Assembly (NCBI GenBank): GCA_024636935.1 | Contig: JAGXGC010000019.1 | Location: 147,773-211,772, forward strand | Direction of reading: 5' to 3' | Origin: Sideroxydans sp. | GTDB taxonomy: Bacteria; Pseudomonadota; Gammaproteobacteria; Burkholderiales; Gallionellaceae | Length of the DNA stretch: 64,000 nt | In this document: one piece after another, positions 12,564 through 22,957 of the stretch | Numbering within the stretch: position 1 is the first letter of the stretch | Layout: each line of letters opens with the position of its first letter | Translations under genes and position numbers: made by a program | The notes under the pieces: model-generated | Databases searched by the model: none | The model's input: only the letters and a program-made list of their open reading frames with translations | What the model was told of the DNA's origin: nothing

Positions 12564-13745
12564 TCACTTTGCTTTTTGCTCCACCCACACCAGCGCAGCC
12601 ACACGCGATGCAGTATCGGCATCCAGCACATCCTGCAACTGATAAACCTCTTGGCGAGGCACCTCATCTATGACAGCTTCAATCAAACGTGGGATATCGA
12701 GAAAAGCGATTCTGCCATCCAAAAAGGCGGCAACGGCGACTTCATTCGCGGCATTGAGCAAGGCCGGAACCGTGCCGCCTGCGCGTAGCGCGCGATAGGC
12801 GAGCGCCAGACAGGGGAAGCGCTCGAAATCGGGAGTTGTGAAATCAAGTTTGGCAATAGCGAACAGATCGAGCGGGGCGACCCCAGACTCGATGCGCTCC
12901 GGCCAAGCCAAAGCATAGGCGATCGGGGTGCGCATATCAGGATTGCCGAGTTGTGCCAGCACCGAACCATCAACATATTGCACCATGGAATGGATCACGC
13001 TCTGCGGATGCACCACGACTTGAATATCGTCCGCTGCAGCATTGAACAGCCAGTGAGCCTCGATCACTTCCAGCCCCTTGTTCATCATGCTGGCGGAATC
13101 GACCGATATCTTGCGCCCCATGCTCCAATTGGGATGGGCACAAGCCTGATCCGGTGTGACGTTCTGCAAATCGGACAAGGATGTATTGCGGAAAGGACCG
13201 CCGGAAGCAGTAAGCAAGATCTTGCAGACACCGCTCTGTTGCATATCGCCCGCATAATCGTGCGGTAGCGACTGGAAGATAGCATTGTGTTCGCTGTCGA
13301 TCGGCAATAACACCGCCCCACTGCGGCGCACCGCATCCATGAACAGATGACCAGCCAGCACCAAGGTCTCCTTGTTCGCCAGCAGCACCTTCTTGCCTGC
13401 TTCTGCAGCAGCCAGTGTGGGACGCATGCCTGCCGCCCCCACAATTGCAGCCATCACGGCATGCACTTCCGGCAAGGTGGCGACCCGTACCAGCGCTTCC
13501 TTACCGCACAACACCTCGATATCAAGCCCTACTGCCACGACTCGTTTACGCAGACGATCCGCGGCCGACTCATCCAGCAACACTGCGAAATAGGGACGGA
13601 ACTGTTTACATTGTTCGAATAGCAGCTCGTCTTGCTGATTTGCAGTGAGCGCGATGATGCGATAGCGATCCGGATGTCGTGCAATGACATCCAGCGTGCT
13701 CTTGCCTATGCTTCCAGTGGAGCCCAGAACGGTGATGTTCAGCAC
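12564..13745 (-). CDS. dxr: 1-deoxy-D-xylulose 5-phosphate reductoisomerase
   Basis: A 393-aa NADPH-dependent enzyme making MEP, the committed step of the non-mevalonate isoprenoid pathway. The dinucleotide-binding motif [13 protein letters not shown] is at residues 8-20, the metal and substrate region [11 protein letters not shown] in the middle, and [19 protein letters not shown] follows. It abuts cdsA (1 bp overlap) and lies close to uppS, which consumes isoprenoid precursors. Confidence 0.98.
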   Translation of the reverse strand: MLNITVLGSTGSIGKSTLDVIARHPDRYRIIALTANQQDELLFEQCKQFRPYFAVLLDESAADRLRKRVVAVGLDIEVLCGKEALVRVATLPEVHAVMAAIVGAAGMRPTLAAAEAGKKVLLANKETLVLAGHLFMDAVRRSGAVLLPIDSEHNAIFQSLPHDYAGDMQQSGVCKILLTASGGPFRNTSLSDLQNVTPDQACAHPNWSMGRKISVDSASMMNKGLEVIEAHWLFNAAADDIQVVVHPQSVIHSMVQYVDGSVLAQLGNPDMRTPIAYALAWPERIESGVAPLDLFAIAKLDFTTPDFERFPCLALAYRALRAGGTVPALLNAANEVAVAAFLDGRIAFLDIPRLIEAVIDEVPRQEVYQLQDVLDADTASRVAALVWVEQKAK

Positions 13746-14575
13746 TAGTTCAACCCTTGAAAGATCAACGCCAGCATGGCCAATGGCAAGGTCGATGTCA
13801 ACGCATCGATTCGATCCAGCAGCCCACCATGACCTGGTAGCAGTGCCCCGCTATCCTTGACTCCCGCCTGACGCTTGATAGCTGATTCAAACAGATCACC
13901 CATCACGGCCAGCACTACCCACCACCATGAGGTGAGCAACATGGCTGGCAATATCTGTAGTCGAGAAAATTCTTCGCTGAATGTCCACACCAGCGCCACG
14001 TAGATGGACACACCAAAGATCGCACCAGCCACGCCTTCCCAAGTCTTGCCGGGGCTGATACTAGGGGCCAGCTTGGTCTTGCCATACTTGCGACCGGCAA
14101 AATACGCTGCACTGTCGGCCACCCACACGATACCCATCACAAACAGCAGCATCCATGGACTTGGAGCCCAAGCACGTAAATCAATCATGGCCAATCCGGT
14201 CGGCACCAACACCAGCCAGCCGACCAACATCATCAAACCTTTGTGTTTCACCTTCACGCCGCTCATCAACCAAGCCGGCACCGCGACCAACCACAGCGTA
14301 GCCGACAACAGATAGGCGGTTAGATGTGGATAATTCATCGCCCCCGGCTCCAGATTCATATCCATCCACAACAGGCCAAGCATCAACAACAGCGTGACAC
14401 CCCAATAAAGTTTTGCAGTCGTTCCGCTCAGTTCAGACAACCGCGCCCACTCGGATGTGCCCTGCATCACCATGGCAATCACCAACAGAGACCAACCAAG
14501 CGCAGGCAAGAGGAACAACGCAGCCAGTAACAACAACAGCATGATGATGGCTGTGATCACGCGCGATTTAAGCAT
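13745..14575 (-). CDS. cdsA: Phosphatidate cytidylyltransferase
   Basis: Makes CDP-diacylglycerol for phospholipid synthesis in the inner membrane. The family signature is complete near the C-terminus: [24 protein letters not shown]. About eight membrane helices. I choose the ATG giving MLKSRVITA (276 aa) because AAGGG lies 8 bases upstream; an ATG two codons earlier is only 2 bases from that site. The 363-aa version in the track adds sequence that merely reads uppS in another frame. Overlaps the end of uppS by 8 bp. Confidence 0.95.
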   Translation of the reverse strand: MLKSRVITAIIMLLLLLAALFLLPALGWSLLVIAMVMQGTSEWARLSELSGTTAKLYWGVTLLLMLGLLWMDMNLEPGAMNYPHLTAYLLSATLWLVAVPAWLMSGVKVKHKGLMMLVGWLVLVPTGLAMIDLRAWAPSPWMLLFVMGIVWVADSAAYFAGRKYGKTKLAPSISPGKTWEGVAGAIFGVSIYVALVWTFSEEFSRLQILPAMLLTSWWWVVLAVMGDLFESAIKRQAGVKDSGALLPGHGGLLDRIDALTSTLPLAMLALIFQGLN

Positions 14576-15329
14576 CGTCATTTCCCTTGAGTTGTTCACT
14601 GGTGCGGCCGAAGCGTCGTTCGCGTTTTTGGTAGGACTTGATCGCTTCCTCCAGCGCCTTGCGGTCGAAAGCGGGCCACAGCGTGTCGGTGAAAAATAAT
14701 TCGGTATATGCCAGTTGCCACAACAGGAAGTTGCTGATGCGCTGCTCCCCGCCGGTGCGGATGAATAGATCTGGCTCCGGCGCATAGTGCATGGAAAGAT
14801 AAGGAGCGAGTTCTTCTTCCTCGAACGCGCTGGCACGATCAGGATGCGCCTGACTCAATGCATGCATGGCTTGCATGATGTCCCAGCGTCCACCGTAGTT
14901 AGCAGCGATGGTAAGGGTGAGCCCGGTATTGTCGGCGGTCAGACGTTCAGCTTCTTCGATGTGACGCACTAGCGGCGCATCGAAACGGCTGCGGTCGCCA
15001 ATGATTTTTAGACAGATATTATTTTCGTGCAGCTTTGAGACTTCGCGTTCCAGCATCTTCAGGAACAGACTCATCAGAAAAGAGACTTCGTCGGCGGGAC
15101 GGCGCCAGTTTTCGCTACTGAAGGCAAACAGCGTCAGATATTCAACACCCATCTTGCGACAGGCTTTGACTACTTCCCGCACTGTTTCCACACCTCGCTG
15201 ATGACCCATCACGCGTGGCATCAAGCGTTTCTTGGCCCAACGTCCGTTGCCATCCATGATGATGGCGATGTGACGCGGGACTGCGGCAGTCTCGGGGATA
15301 GTACGTGTTGAGCTTTTGAATATGGCCAT
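14568..15329 (-). CDS. uppS: Undecaprenyl diphosphate synthase
   Basis: A 253-aa cis-prenyltransferase producing the C55 carrier lipid for peptidoglycan and O-antigen. The motif [15 protein letters not shown] (residues 24-38) carries the catalytic aspartate, and the block [11 protein letters not shown] plus the C-terminal [19 protein letters not shown] are typical. The gene follows frr after an 80-bp gap of simple-sequence character. Confidence 0.98.
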   Translation of the reverse strand: MAIFKSSTRTIPETAAVPRHIAIIMDGNGRWAKKRLMPRVMGHQRGVETVREVVKACRKMGVEYLTLFAFSSENWRRPADEVSFLMSLFLKMLEREVSKLHENNICLKIIGDRSRFDAPLVRHIEEAERLTADNTGLTLTIAANYGGRWDIMQAMHALSQAHPDRASAFEEEELAPYLSMHYAPEPDLFIRTGGEQRISNFLLWQLAYTELFFTDTLWPAFDRKALEEAIKSYQKRERRFGRTSEQLKGNDDA

Positions 15330-15408
15330 GTCAGGATTTTGGATTTTGGATTTCAGATTGAGCAGGACTATGAAGTTGCACAGTCCTCAATCCTCAATCC
15401 TAATCCTA

Positions 15409-15966
15409 TCAGACCGCCATCAAGTCTACTTCTTTGGCTTGCAAAGCCTTGTCGATCTCGGCGACGAATCGGTCTGTGAATTTCTGCACATCATCCTGTG
15501 CACGACGTTCTTCGTCCTCACTGACCTCTTTATCCTTAAGCAGTTTCTTCAGCTGTTCGTTGGCATCACGACGAATATTGCGCACAGCGATCTTGGCATC
15601 TTCGCCTTCGCTCTTTACCACTTTGATCAGATCGCGGCGGCGCTCTTCAGTCAGCATTGGCATCGGCACACGGATCAAATCACCGTTGGTAGCGGGATTC
15701 AGCCCCAGATCAGAATCCCGGATCGCTTTTTCTACGGGACCTATCATATTCTTTTCGTAAGGCTGCACACCGATTGTGCGCGCGTCTGTCAGCGTAACGT
15801 TCGCCACCATATTGATAGCGGTCGGACTACCGTAGTAATCCACCATCACGTGATCCAGAATGCCGGTATGCGCGCGTCCTGTGCGTATCTTACTCAAGTC
15901 GGTCTTCAATGCTTCCAGCGACTTTTGCATCTTTTGTTCAACGTTCTTCTTGATGTCAGAGATCAT
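15409..15966 (-). CDS. frr: Ribosome recycling factor
   Basis: A 185-aa factor that, with EF-G, splits post-termination ribosomes. The N-terminal helix contains [14 protein letters not shown] and the conserved hinge and C-terminal helices ([30 protein letters not shown]) are complete. Lies 10 bp after pyrH in the canonical rpsB-tsf-pyrH-frr order. Confidence 0.98.
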   Translation of the reverse strand: MISDIKKNVEQKMQKSLEALKTDLSKIRTGRAHTGILDHVMVDYYGSPTAINMVANVTLTDARTIGVQPYEKNMIGPVEKAIRDSDLGLNPATNGDLIRVPMPMLTEERRRDLIKVVKSEGEDAKIAVRNIRRDANEQLKKLLKDKEVSEDEERRAQDDVQKFTDRFVAEIDKALQAKEVDLMAV

Positions 15967-15975
15967 GTAACACTC

Positions 15976-16695
15976 CTAATTCACACGTACCAAGGTACCT
16001 TCGCCCTCGCCAAACACAACGCGCTTGAGCGCACCCGGCTTGAAGATACTGAACACGATGATGGGCAGCTTCTGGTCTCGGCACAGGGTCAGCGCCGTAG
16101 CATCCATCACCTTGAGATTCTTGCTGATCGCCTCATCAAAACTGAGGCTCTGATAACGGATAGCATCTGGGTTCTTCTTCGGATCGTCGGTATAGATGCC
16201 GTCAACCTTGGTGGCTTTGATCACCACATCAGCAGACATCTCAACGCCACGTAGTGCGGCCGCAGTATCGGTAGTAAAGAATGGACTGCCGATACCCGCT
16301 GCGAAGATCACCACCTTGCCATCTTCCAGATATCGCAGTGCCTTCCCACGAATGAACGGCTCGGCCACCTGTTCTAAGCTCAATGCAGACTGAACACGAC
16401 ATTCCAAGCCCGCACGCGTCATCGCATCCTGCAAGGCCATTGAATTCATCACCGTGGCCAGCATGCCCATGTAATCGGCAGTGGCCCTATCCATCCCTGC
16501 CGCTGCCGGAGCGACGCCGCGGAAGATATTGCCTCCACCGATCACCATCGCCACTTCCACACCCAACTCCACCACCTCCTTGATCTCAGCCACGATCCGT
16601 TCGATGACGACTCGGTTGATGCCGTAGCTGTCATCGCCCATCAGGGCTTCACCGGAGAGCTTGAGTAGAATGCGTTTGTAGGCGGGTGCAGACAT
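15976..16695 (-). CDS. pyrH: Uridylate kinase
   Basis: A 239-aa amino acid kinase-family UMP kinase, which makes [18 protein letters not shown] at residues 13-27 and the glycine-rich [10 protein letters not shown] are the nucleotide-binding motifs; the DPKKNPDA region binds the phosphates. Three bases after tsf. Confidence 0.98.
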   Translation of the reverse strand: MSAPAYKRILLKLSGEALMGDDSYGINRVVIERIVAEIKEVVELGVEVAMVIGGGNIFRGVAPAAAGMDRATADYMGMLATVMNSMALQDAMTRAGLECRVQSALSLEQVAEPFIRGKALRYLEDGKVVIFAAGIGSPFFTTDTAAALRGVEMSADVVIKATKVDGIYTDDPKKNPDAIRYQSLSFDEAISKNLKVMDATALTLCRDQKLPIIVFSIFKPGALKRVVFGEGEGTLVRVN

Positions 16696-16698
16696 GGT

Positions 16699-17598
16699 TT
16701 AGCCTTTCAGTGCGGCAGCAGCGGCAGCGACTTCAGCCGCGTAATCTTCGACCTTCTTCTCGATGCCTTCGCCGACCACGAACATCTGGAAAGCGGTGAC
16801 CGAAGCACCCTTGCTTTTCAACAGTTGCTCGATGGTCTGCTTGCCGTCTTCAGCCTTGACGAACACCTGCCCCATCAGCGTCACTTCCTTCAGGAATTTC
16901 TGCACGGTGCCTTCGGCGATCTTTTCCAGCATAGCTTCCGGTTTGCCGGATTCTTTTGCCTTCTCGATAGCGATACGGCGCTCAGTCTCGATATCTTCCG
17001 GATTCACACCAGAAGCATCCACCGACTTCGGCTTGGAAGCTGCGATATGCATCGCCAGATCCTTGCCCAATGCCTCGTCACCACCTTCGAAGTTGACCAT
17101 CACACCAATCTTGTTGCCGTGCAGATAGGTCGCCAGTTGGCCAGTGGAAGTCTCATAACGCTCGATACGACGCACGGTCAAATTCTCACCCAACTTCATC
17201 ACCAATGCTTTGCGATCTTCTTCCACGGTAGCCGTACCGTTCGCCAGCTTCATGCCCAGCAGTGCTTCGATATCGGCAGGATTGTTCTTAGCCACCGTTT
17301 CGGCAACGTTCTTGGCAAAAGCCATGAAGTCATCGTTCTTGCCCACAAAGTCTGTTTCGCAGTTCACTTCAGCGACAGCACCAATCTTGCCGTCAGCGGC
17401 CAGATAGGAACCGATCACACCTTCAGCCGTCACGCGAGATGCTGCCTTGCTGGCCTTGGCTCCGCTCTTGATACGCAGTAACTCTTCAGCAGCCTTGGCA
17501 TCGCCACTAGTTTCAACCAGTGCTTTCTTGCACTCCATCATGCCGAGGCCGGTGGCCTCGCGCAGTTCTTTAACCATGCTTGCGGTGATTTCCGCCAT
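16699..17598 (-). CDS. tsf: Elongation factor Ts
   Basis: A 299-aa guanine nucleotide exchange factor for EF-Tu. The N-terminal UBA-like domain ([21 protein letters not shown]) and the TDFVGKND motif that contacts the EF-Tu nucleotide site are present. It lies downstream of rpsB behind a terminator-like hairpin that may lower its transcription relative to rpsB. Confidence 0.98.
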   Translation of the reverse strand: MAEITASMVKELREATGLGMMECKKALVETSGDAKAAEELLRIKSGAKASKAASRVTAEGVIGSYLAADGKIGAVAEVNCETDFVGKNDDFMAFAKNVAETVAKNNPADIEALLGMKLANGTATVEEDRKALVMKLGENLTVRRIERYETSTGQLATYLHGNKIGVMVNFEGGDEALGKDLAMHIAASKPKSVDASGVNPEDIETERRIAIEKAKESGKPEAMLEKIAEGTVQKFLKEVTLMGQVFVKAEDGKQTIEQLLKSKGASVTAFQMFVVGEGIEKKVEDYAAEVAAAAAALKG

Positions 17599-17634
17599 GT
17601 CACACTCCTAAGATTTCAACAGAATTCAGCTTAC

Positions 17635-17658
17635 AAAAAAGGGGGCTTGCGCCCCCTT
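17635..17658 (-). terminator. Rho-independent terminator/attenuator between rpsB and tsf
   Basis: Read on the minus strand, a GGGGGC-GCAA-GCCCCC hairpin is followed directly by six T residues. It lies 17 bases after the rpsB stop and before tsf. As tsf has no obvious promoter of its own here, partial read-through (attenuation) is the likely arrangement, as in other bacteria with rpsB-tsf. Confidence 0.85.
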
Positions 17659-17674
17659 GTTACGGAGAGGCCGC

Positions 17675-18403
17675 TTATGCAGCTTCTTTATCCGCGATCT
17701 GCTCGACCAGATCGTTGGTCGCTTGCTCGCGACCTTCCAGAACCGCATCAGCAACGCCACGTGCATAGAGGCGGATTGCCTGACTTGAGTCATCGTTACC
17801 AGGGATCACGAAATCCACGCCATCGGGACTGTGGTTGGTATCAACCACACCGATAACAGGAATACCCAGCTTGATCGCTTCAGTGACGGTACCCTTCTGG
17901 TAACCGACATCGATCACAAAGATAGCGGAAGGCAGACCCGACATATCCTTGATACCGCCCAAGCTACGCTCCAGCTTTTCCAGTTCGCGACGGAACATCA
18001 AACCTTCTTTTTTGGCGAGCTTATCGATGCTGCCGTCCTCGATCATGGCTTCCAGTTCTTTCAGACGCTTGATCGATAGTTGTACAGTCTTGAAGTTGGT
18101 GAGCATACCGCCCAACCAACGGTAATCAACATAAGGAGAGCCCGCGCGCAGAGCTTCTTCGCGAATGATCTCACGCGCTTGACGCTTGGTCGCCACGAAC
18201 AGGACATTGCCCTTCTTCGACGAAATCTTGCGAACTTCTTTCAGCGCGTCGTTGAACATCACGACGGTTTTTTCCAAATTGACGATATGAATCTTATTGC
18301 GATGGCCGAAGATGAAAGGGGCCATCTTGGGATTCCAGAAACGTGTCTGATGACCGAAATGGACACCCGCTTCCAACATTTGACGCATTGTGACTGCTGC
18401 CAT
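17675..18403 (-). CDS. rpsB: 30S ribosomal protein S2
   Basis: A 242-aa small-subunit protein. [22 protein letters not shown] at the N-terminus and [19 protein letters not shown] near the C-terminus are family signatures. First gene of the long envelope and translation block; a strong promoter and a leader of roughly 115 nt precede it. Confidence 0.99.
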   Translation of the reverse strand: MAAVTMRQMLEAGVHFGHQTRFWNPKMAPFIFGHRNKIHIVNLEKTVVMFNDALKEVRKISSKKGNVLFVATKRQAREIIREEALRAGSPYVDYRWLGGMLTNFKTVQLSIKRLKELEAMIEDGSIDKLAKKEGLMFRRELEKLERSLGGIKDMSGLPSAIFVIDVGYQKGTVTEAIKLGIPVIGVVDTNHSPDGVDFVIPGNDDSSQAIRLYARGVADAVLEGREQATNDLVEQIADKEAA

Positions 18404-18525
18404 GATTTACTCCAACGTTAAGGGTTAAGTTCTTCCACTCGCCAGCCTGATCCAGTAAGGACACCCCAACATGAACGAGTGTGTGAATCCCGTTCACTGG
18501 CGGTTGCCTGATAAACGGGGCGCGC

Positions 18526-18554
18526 ATTGTAACCGAAGTCCCGTAATGGCTCAA
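18526..18554 (-). promoter_or_regulatory. Sigma-70 promoter of the rpsB operon
   Basis: On the minus strand TTGAGC, a 17-bp spacer and TACAAT form a good sigma-70 promoter. The predicted start leaves a leader of about 115 nt before the rpsB ATG; in other proteobacteria this leader is the site where S2 represses its own synthesis, which is plausible but unproven here. Confidence 0.75.
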
Positions 18555-18676
18555 GCTGCTACAACACCTGCATGCATCACAAGTAGTCATCCTGCGAGCC
18601 GCTTGATAGGAACATGTACGAGGTAAGCCAACTTGGTGCCATAATCGGTTAAAAGCGCACAATATGGGAGAGGTTA

Positions 18677-20155
18677 ATGCAGAAACGGGCGCTGTTCCGC
18701 ACCATACGCAGCTATGTCGCCACGCTGGCCGTAATCGCCACAGCGTCAGCCCTTGTCTTCGCCATTTCCTTTACCGATTCCAGCCTGCCTTGGACTGCCT
18801 TCCTAACCGGCGTACTGGTTGCCGCCATTTTGGCCGAAGCAGTTCGCGCCTCACGCTCCGAGTGGTTGCTGATGCGCCGTACAGCGCAACTTGCAGCGAT
18901 CAAAAACAAACTTGAACGCGAGACACTGTTACGCAAACATACTGATCAAAAGAGCGTGGCTGACCGGCCTCGCCTGCAAATCATGGACAACGCACTTTCG
19001 ACCATGGTTGCTCTGTTTGATACCAATGGCCAATGCCATTACCATAATCGTGCTTTCCGTGACTGGCTTGGCCTTCGCCCAGAACAGATAGATGGTCACC
19101 ACATACGCGAGATACTCGGCCCCAAGGTCAATGCCGAGATCGCCACTGCGGTACGCCAGTCGCTGGATGGACAGGAAGTGAGATATGAACGCACTCAGGA
19201 GATGGCGAATGGTGCGCTCTATCACCTCTCGGTAACTCATATTCCTCAATACAACGAAGCCAGCAAGATCAACGGCTTCTACTTTCTGGCAGACGACATC
19301 ACTGGCCGCAGCGACCTGCAACTAACGCAAACGCCTTCCGAACATCTGCCCTCGACAGACGACCATGAAGCAGGCCAACAGCTTTACATTGATGCATTTT
19401 CGGAACAACTCACCGGACAAAAAAATGCAGGCAAACGTATCATCACCGCCATCGAACAAGGAGAGTTCAGTCTATTCTGCCAATTGATCGCCCCACTCCC
19501 GCTGGACAGCGGCGGTACAGCACACTATGAAATCCTTATCCGCCTGCGGGAGGAAGAAGAAGGTCTGCTGCCCCCTGGCGCCTTCTTCCCGCAGGCAGAA
19601 AGACACGGCCTGATGCCCTATCTGGACCGCTGGGTTGTCCAACATGTGCTGGCATGGTCCGCCAGCCACAGTCGCAAGGACTCAATCTTCTTTATCAATT
19701 TAGCCACCGCCACGCTGGGCGATCCAGAATTCCCGAAATTTCTAGAAACAGTTCTGCATGAATATGAAGCAGAGGCTGCCACCCTCTGCTTCGAAGTGAC
19801 TGATGCGGAGCTTGCCCAACGCGGAGAGAATGCGGCTGAATTCATACGTCAGGTCAGAGCCTATGGCTGCCGGGTCGCATTAAGCGGTTTCGGCCGCGAT
19901 AATGTTTCGTTCGATCGCATACGCGGTTTCCAGGTGGATTTCATCAAGATCGACGGCAGTCTTATTTTGGGATTATTGCGCGATCCGGTGAATCTGGCCA
20001 AGGTCACCTCCATCGACCACGTCGCCAAGAAGATCGGTGTCAGTACCGTGGCTGAGTTGGTAGAAAGCGATGAACTGATTGTCAAACTTAGTGAAATTGG
20101 GATCGACTACGCACAGGGCTTTGGCATCTCTCGACCACGCGGACTCGATGAGTAG
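18677..20155 (+). CDS. PAS-EAL protein with degenerate EAL active site
   Basis: A 492-aa inner-membrane protein: two helices (about 13-31 and 38-57), a coiled segment, a PAS domain (about 102-210) and an EAL-type domain (about 250-490). EAL domains hydrolyse c-di-GMP. Here the signature reads EIL (285-287), the invariant DDFG motif is replaced by SGFG (403-406), while N341, E373, K424 (FIKIDGS) and E460 are kept. Loss of both metal-binding aspartates argues for a c-di-GMP binding or protein-binding role, not catalysis. It is transcribed away from rpsB; ATG preceded by GGGAGAGG. Confidence 0.88.
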   Translation: MQKRALFRTIRSYVATLAVIATASALVFAISFTDSSLPWTAFLTGVLVAAILAEAVRASRSEWLLMRRTAQLAAIKNKLERETLLRKHTDQKSVADRPRLQIMDNALSTMVALFDTNGQCHYHNRAFRDWLGLRPEQIDGHHIREILGPKVNAEIATAVRQSLDGQEVRYERTQEMANGALYHLSVTHIPQYNEASKINGFYFLADDITGRSDLQLTQTPSEHLPSTDDHEAGQQLYIDAFSEQLTGQKNAGKRIITAIEQGEFSLFCQLIAPLPLDSGGTAHYEILIRLREEEEGLLPPGAFFPQAERHGLMPYLDRWVVQHVLAWSASHSRKDSIFFINLATATLGDPEFPKFLETVLHEYEAEAATLCFEVTDAELAQRGENAAEFIRQVRAYGCRVALSGFGRDNVSFDRIRGFQVDFIKIDGSLILGLLRDPVNLAKVTSIDHVAKKIGVSTVAELVESDELIVKLSEIGIDYAQGFGISRPRGLDE

Positions 20156-20188
20156 CTCCTGTTTGATTGAACGCCACCGCTCTTGGAA

Positions 20189-20219
20189 TATATAGGCCGG
20201 TATATAGACCAATATATAG
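20189..20219. repeat. Three tandem 12-bp repeats (TATATAGnCCnn)
   Basis: TATATAG occurs three times at exactly 12-bp spacing, each followed by an nCC triplet (GCC, ACC, TCC). The repeats lie between the EAL gene stop and the next small membrane protein gene. A 12-bp period is close to one helical turn, so a cooperative protein-binding site is conceivable; no function is known. Confidence 0.6.
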
Positions 20220-20293
20220 TCCTTTGAGGCTATTTGCAGAAGCGGCAGTAGCGGCTACATTTCAAGCTCAACTAGCCCCTTCGGAATGACTGC

Positions 20294-20575
20294 ATGACCC
20301 CTTTGCTTCCCCTCTTAGTCAACATAATCGTCATCGGCGTGATAGCAGCTGAACTGATTGCGACTATTTTAGGTGCAATCAATGCCAACCAGTTGCTGAT
20401 AGTCAGCGCCGTATCAGGTGCTTTAACCATTTTTTCAGTGAAACTCTCTCAGCAGGCGCTGGAACGCCTAAAGCACGATAACGAATTGGAAGATCAACAA
20501 TTGAAACAGGAGATACAGGCGTTCGCACAACGACGAACTCATCGAACAGAGAAAACTGACGAACCTCTGACCTGA
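20294..20575 (+). CDS. Small membrane protein with charged C-terminal tail, 93 aa
   Basis: Not recognised. Two hydrophobic helices (about residues 4-27 and 31-50) are followed by a strongly charged, probably helical tail (LERLKHDNELEDQQLKQEIQAFAQRR). It lies 138 bp after the EAL gene and converges on the radical SAM gene. ORF length, clean start and same-strand context support a real gene; function unknown. Confidence 0.5.
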   Translation: MTPLLPLLVNIIVIGVIAAELIATILGAINANQLLIVSAVSGALTIFSVKLSQQALERLKHDNELEDQQLKQEIQAFAQRRTHRTEKTDEPLT

Positions 20576-20580
20576 ATAAT

Positions 20581-21420
20581 TCAGACTGACAACCTTACCA
20601 ACAGCCCGAGAGACCTGATACGCTCGACAAAATCTTCCATCTGTTGAGCAGGCAAGGCAGCCAAGCGCGGAGCTTCTTCTTGCAATGAAGGTCGTGCCAA
20701 ACCGTATAACAACACACCCTTCAGCTGTATACCTGCCTGCCGGCAAGACGACAGAAAATCCAGATAATCATCCTCGTCCCGCTTATCAGGCGCCACACCG
20801 TCCAGAGAGAACCAGCACGTCTGTATCCATGTGTTGGGGCAACAGCTGATGGCCGTCGCCAGATTCCTGCGCACCGTCTCAATCTGCGACTTCGTATCAT
20901 TCACACGCAACATGCCAGCCTCGCTTGCACGATCCAGCTTGAACCACACTTCGCCATTGAATTGCACCATACGTCGCAATCCCTGTTGTACATAGTCGCG
21001 CTGCATCAAACTACCGTTGGTGATCAATACCAATTTGATCTCTGCCGGTTTCAACCTACCGATAAGTTCTATGACCTCAATGAATTCCTGCGCACTGGTC
21101 GGTTCGCCATTACCGGACAGTGCGATGTCATTGATACGACGCATCTCGGGTGGCACCCGCTGCATGAAATCACCATGCTGCAATGAGTGTAGGAACCCGC
21201 TCAATTCCTGTTCCAACAATACAAGGTCAACTGTCGGGGCAGAACCTAGCTTGAGGTCCGGTACCTGACAATAGATGCAACGCCAGTTGCAGGCATTATT
21301 GGTGTTGAGATTGATACCGATGGAAACGCCGCCCGCTCGACGTGAAACGACCGGGTATACATAGCGCAGGCCGGCGCTATCGCGGTCGTGATCTTTGATG
21401 CTGAGAGAATTGCTGCTCAA
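20581..21420 (-). CDS. Radical SAM protein
   Basis: A 279-aa protein with the radical SAM cluster-binding motif in NNACNWRCIYCQVP (C-x3-C-x2-C, about residues 43-50), followed by the SAM-contacting SGNGEPT motif. Such enzymes reductively cleave SAM to start radical chemistry. The overall form resembles the stand-alone COG0731/COG2108-type radical SAM proteins often annotated without function. It overlaps the end of nlpD by 4 bp on the same strand, so it may be cotranscribed. The substrate is not identifiable. Confidence 0.82.
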   Translation of the reverse strand: MSSNSLSIKDHDRDSAGLRYVYPVVSRRAGGVSIGINLNTNNACNWRCIYCQVPDLKLGSAPTVDLVLLEQELSGFLHSLQHGDFMQRVPPEMRRINDIALSGNGEPTSAQEFIEVIELIGRLKPAEIKLVLITNGSLMQRDYVQQGLRRMVQFNGEVWFKLDRASEAGMLRVNDTKSQIETVRRNLATAISCCPNTWIQTCWFSLDGVAPDKRDEDDYLDFLSSCRQAGIQLKGVLLYGLARPSLQEEAPRLAALPAQQMEDFVERIRSLGLLVRLSV

Positions 21421-22307
21421 GACTTGACCAGCGGCAGATATTTAGCAGGATCGACTGGCTTGCCCAGCTTGCGAATCTCGAAATGCAGCTTGACTTGGTC
21501 GGCGTCGCTGCTGCCCATTTCGGCGATCTTTTGCCCTTTGCGCACGCTCTGGCCTTCTTTCACTAGCAGGCGATCATTGTGAGCGTAGGCACTCAGGAAA
21601 GTCGCATTATGTTTGATGATGATCAGTTTGCCGTAACCACGTAGGCCGCTACCGCTATACACCACCTTGCCTGATGCACTAGCTTGGATGGGCTGGCCTT
21701 GCGTGCCAGCGATATCTACGCCCTTGCGATTCGAACTCTTCGAAAATTCGGCAATGACTTTGCCGCGTGTCGGCATTCCCCATTCCACCCCTTCTTCAAC
21801 CACAGTCGAGGCGGCAGCCACGCCTGCGACTGGCGCTGCAGAAGGTTCGTCATCTTGCATGTGCTGTGCTTTTGCCAATGCTTGCGCCGAATATAGCAGG
21901 CGCCCCACCTTGGGCTGGTTCTTGATTTCACCTGCGCGCGGGATACGTGTAGCGATTGGAGTCGATACTTCTGATACCACTTCATCGGCTGGAACGATCA
22001 AACGTAGTTTCTGCCCCACTTGAATCGCAGTAGGATCTTTGAGGCCGTTCTGCTGTGCCACTTCCATGTAGTCCAAGCCATTCAGGAAGGCGATGCTGTA
22101 CAAGGTGTCACCAGCCTGCACAACATAGATCGTGCTCGTTTCTGCAGATCTTTCTGCAACAGACGGAACAGGGCCTGCACCATACTCCACGATAGGAGCT
22201 CGTTTGCCACTGGCTGCCGGACCTGCACAGGCAGTCAGCAGTGCTGCCAGCAGCAATACGGTAAGGGTGTTTGTTGTATGCAATGCCTTCGGAAAAATAC
22301 CTGTCAT
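21417..22307 (-). CDS. nlpD: Lipoprotein NlpD (LysM plus degenerate M23 peptidase)
   Basis: A 296-aa envelope lipoprotein, lipobox LLTAC with acylated Cys at about residue 27. A LysM domain (VVQAGDTLYSIAFLNGLD) binds peptidoglycan and a C-terminal LytM/M23 domain spans about 190-290. The usual HxxxD zinc ligand is replaced by NRKGVDI, as in E. coli NlpD, which activates the amidase AmiC during daughter-cell separation without cutting itself. It follows pcm and surE, the standard surE-pcm-nlpD order. Confidence 0.93.
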   Translation of the reverse strand: MTGIFPKALHTTNTLTVLLLAALLTACAGPAASGKRAPIVEYGAGPVPSVAERSAETSTIYVVQAGDTLYSIAFLNGLDYMEVAQQNGLKDPTAIQVGQKLRLIVPADEVVSEVSTPIATRIPRAGEIKNQPKVGRLLYSAQALAKAQHMQDDEPSAAPVAGVAAASTVVEEGVEWGMPTRGKVIAEFSKSSNRKGVDIAGTQGQPIQASASGKVVYSGSGLRGYGKLIIIKHNATFLSAYAHNDRLLVKEGQSVRKGQKIAEMGSSDADQVKLHFEIRKLGKPVDPAKYLPLVKS

Positions 22308-22957
22308 GCTATCCCTGCCAGAAGTGGTACGAACTTCACTGCTTCCAGACGCGTCTCCTTGAATCCGCTTTCGGTACGCTCGATTAAATAAAGAAACTGT
22401 TCCTGCGTGCCAACAGGCACGACCATTCTACCACCCACCGCCAGCTGCTCTTTCAGCGCCTCGGACAAGGCTGGTGCAGCACAAGCCATGATGATGCCAT
22501 TGAACGGCGCACCTTCACTCAGGCCCCTAGTGCCGTCCACATGGCGCAGAACAACATTGCGTATCTTCAATTCGCGCAGCAGTTTGCGCGCGCGCTCATG
22601 CAACGGCAGGATGCGTTCCACGCTGTACACCTGCTGCGCCACCTGCGCCAACACTGCCGCCTGATATCCGCAACCGGTACCGATCTCTAGCACCTTGCCC
22701 AACTGCTTACCATTGCACAGTACTTCTGTCATGCGCGCCACAATATAGGGCTGCGAAATAGTCTGGCCGAAATTGATCGGCAGTGACACATCGTCATAGG
22801 CACGGCCTGCCAATGCTTCGTCAACGAATAAATGGCGCGGCACATTATTCATCGCGGCCAGCACCGTCTCGTCACGAATACCCTGCACTCGCAAGCGCTC
22901 GACCATACGCGCACGTGTGCGCGGCGAAGTCATGCCGATACCCACATGCTGATTCAT
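22304..22957 (-). CDS. pcm: Protein-L-isoaspartate O-methyltransferase
   Basis: Repairs age-damaged proteins by methylating isoaspartyl residues with SAM. The SAM-binding motif is [16 protein letters not shown] and the PIMT signature includes [14 protein letters not shown] use the ATG that overlaps the surE stop as ATGA (217 aa, MNQHVGIGM); the track's longer form begins six codons inside surE. An internal ATG (MTSPRTR) is also possible. Confidence 0.94.
   Translation of the reverse strand: MNQHVGIGMTSPRTRARMVERLRVQGIRDETVLAAMNNVPRHLFVDEALAGRAYDDVSLPINFGQTISQPYIVARMTEVLCNGKQLGKVLEIGTGCGYQAAVLAQVAQQVYSVERILPLHERARKLLRELKIRNVVLRHVDGTRGLSEGAPFNGIIMACAAPALSEALKEQLAVGGRMVVPVGTQEQFLYLIERTESGFKETRLEAVKFVPLLAGIA

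Noticed and set aside
15316-16254. 312-aa plus-strand ORF
   Set aside because: Antisense to frr and the 3' half of pyrH, both unmistakable; no motif of its own.
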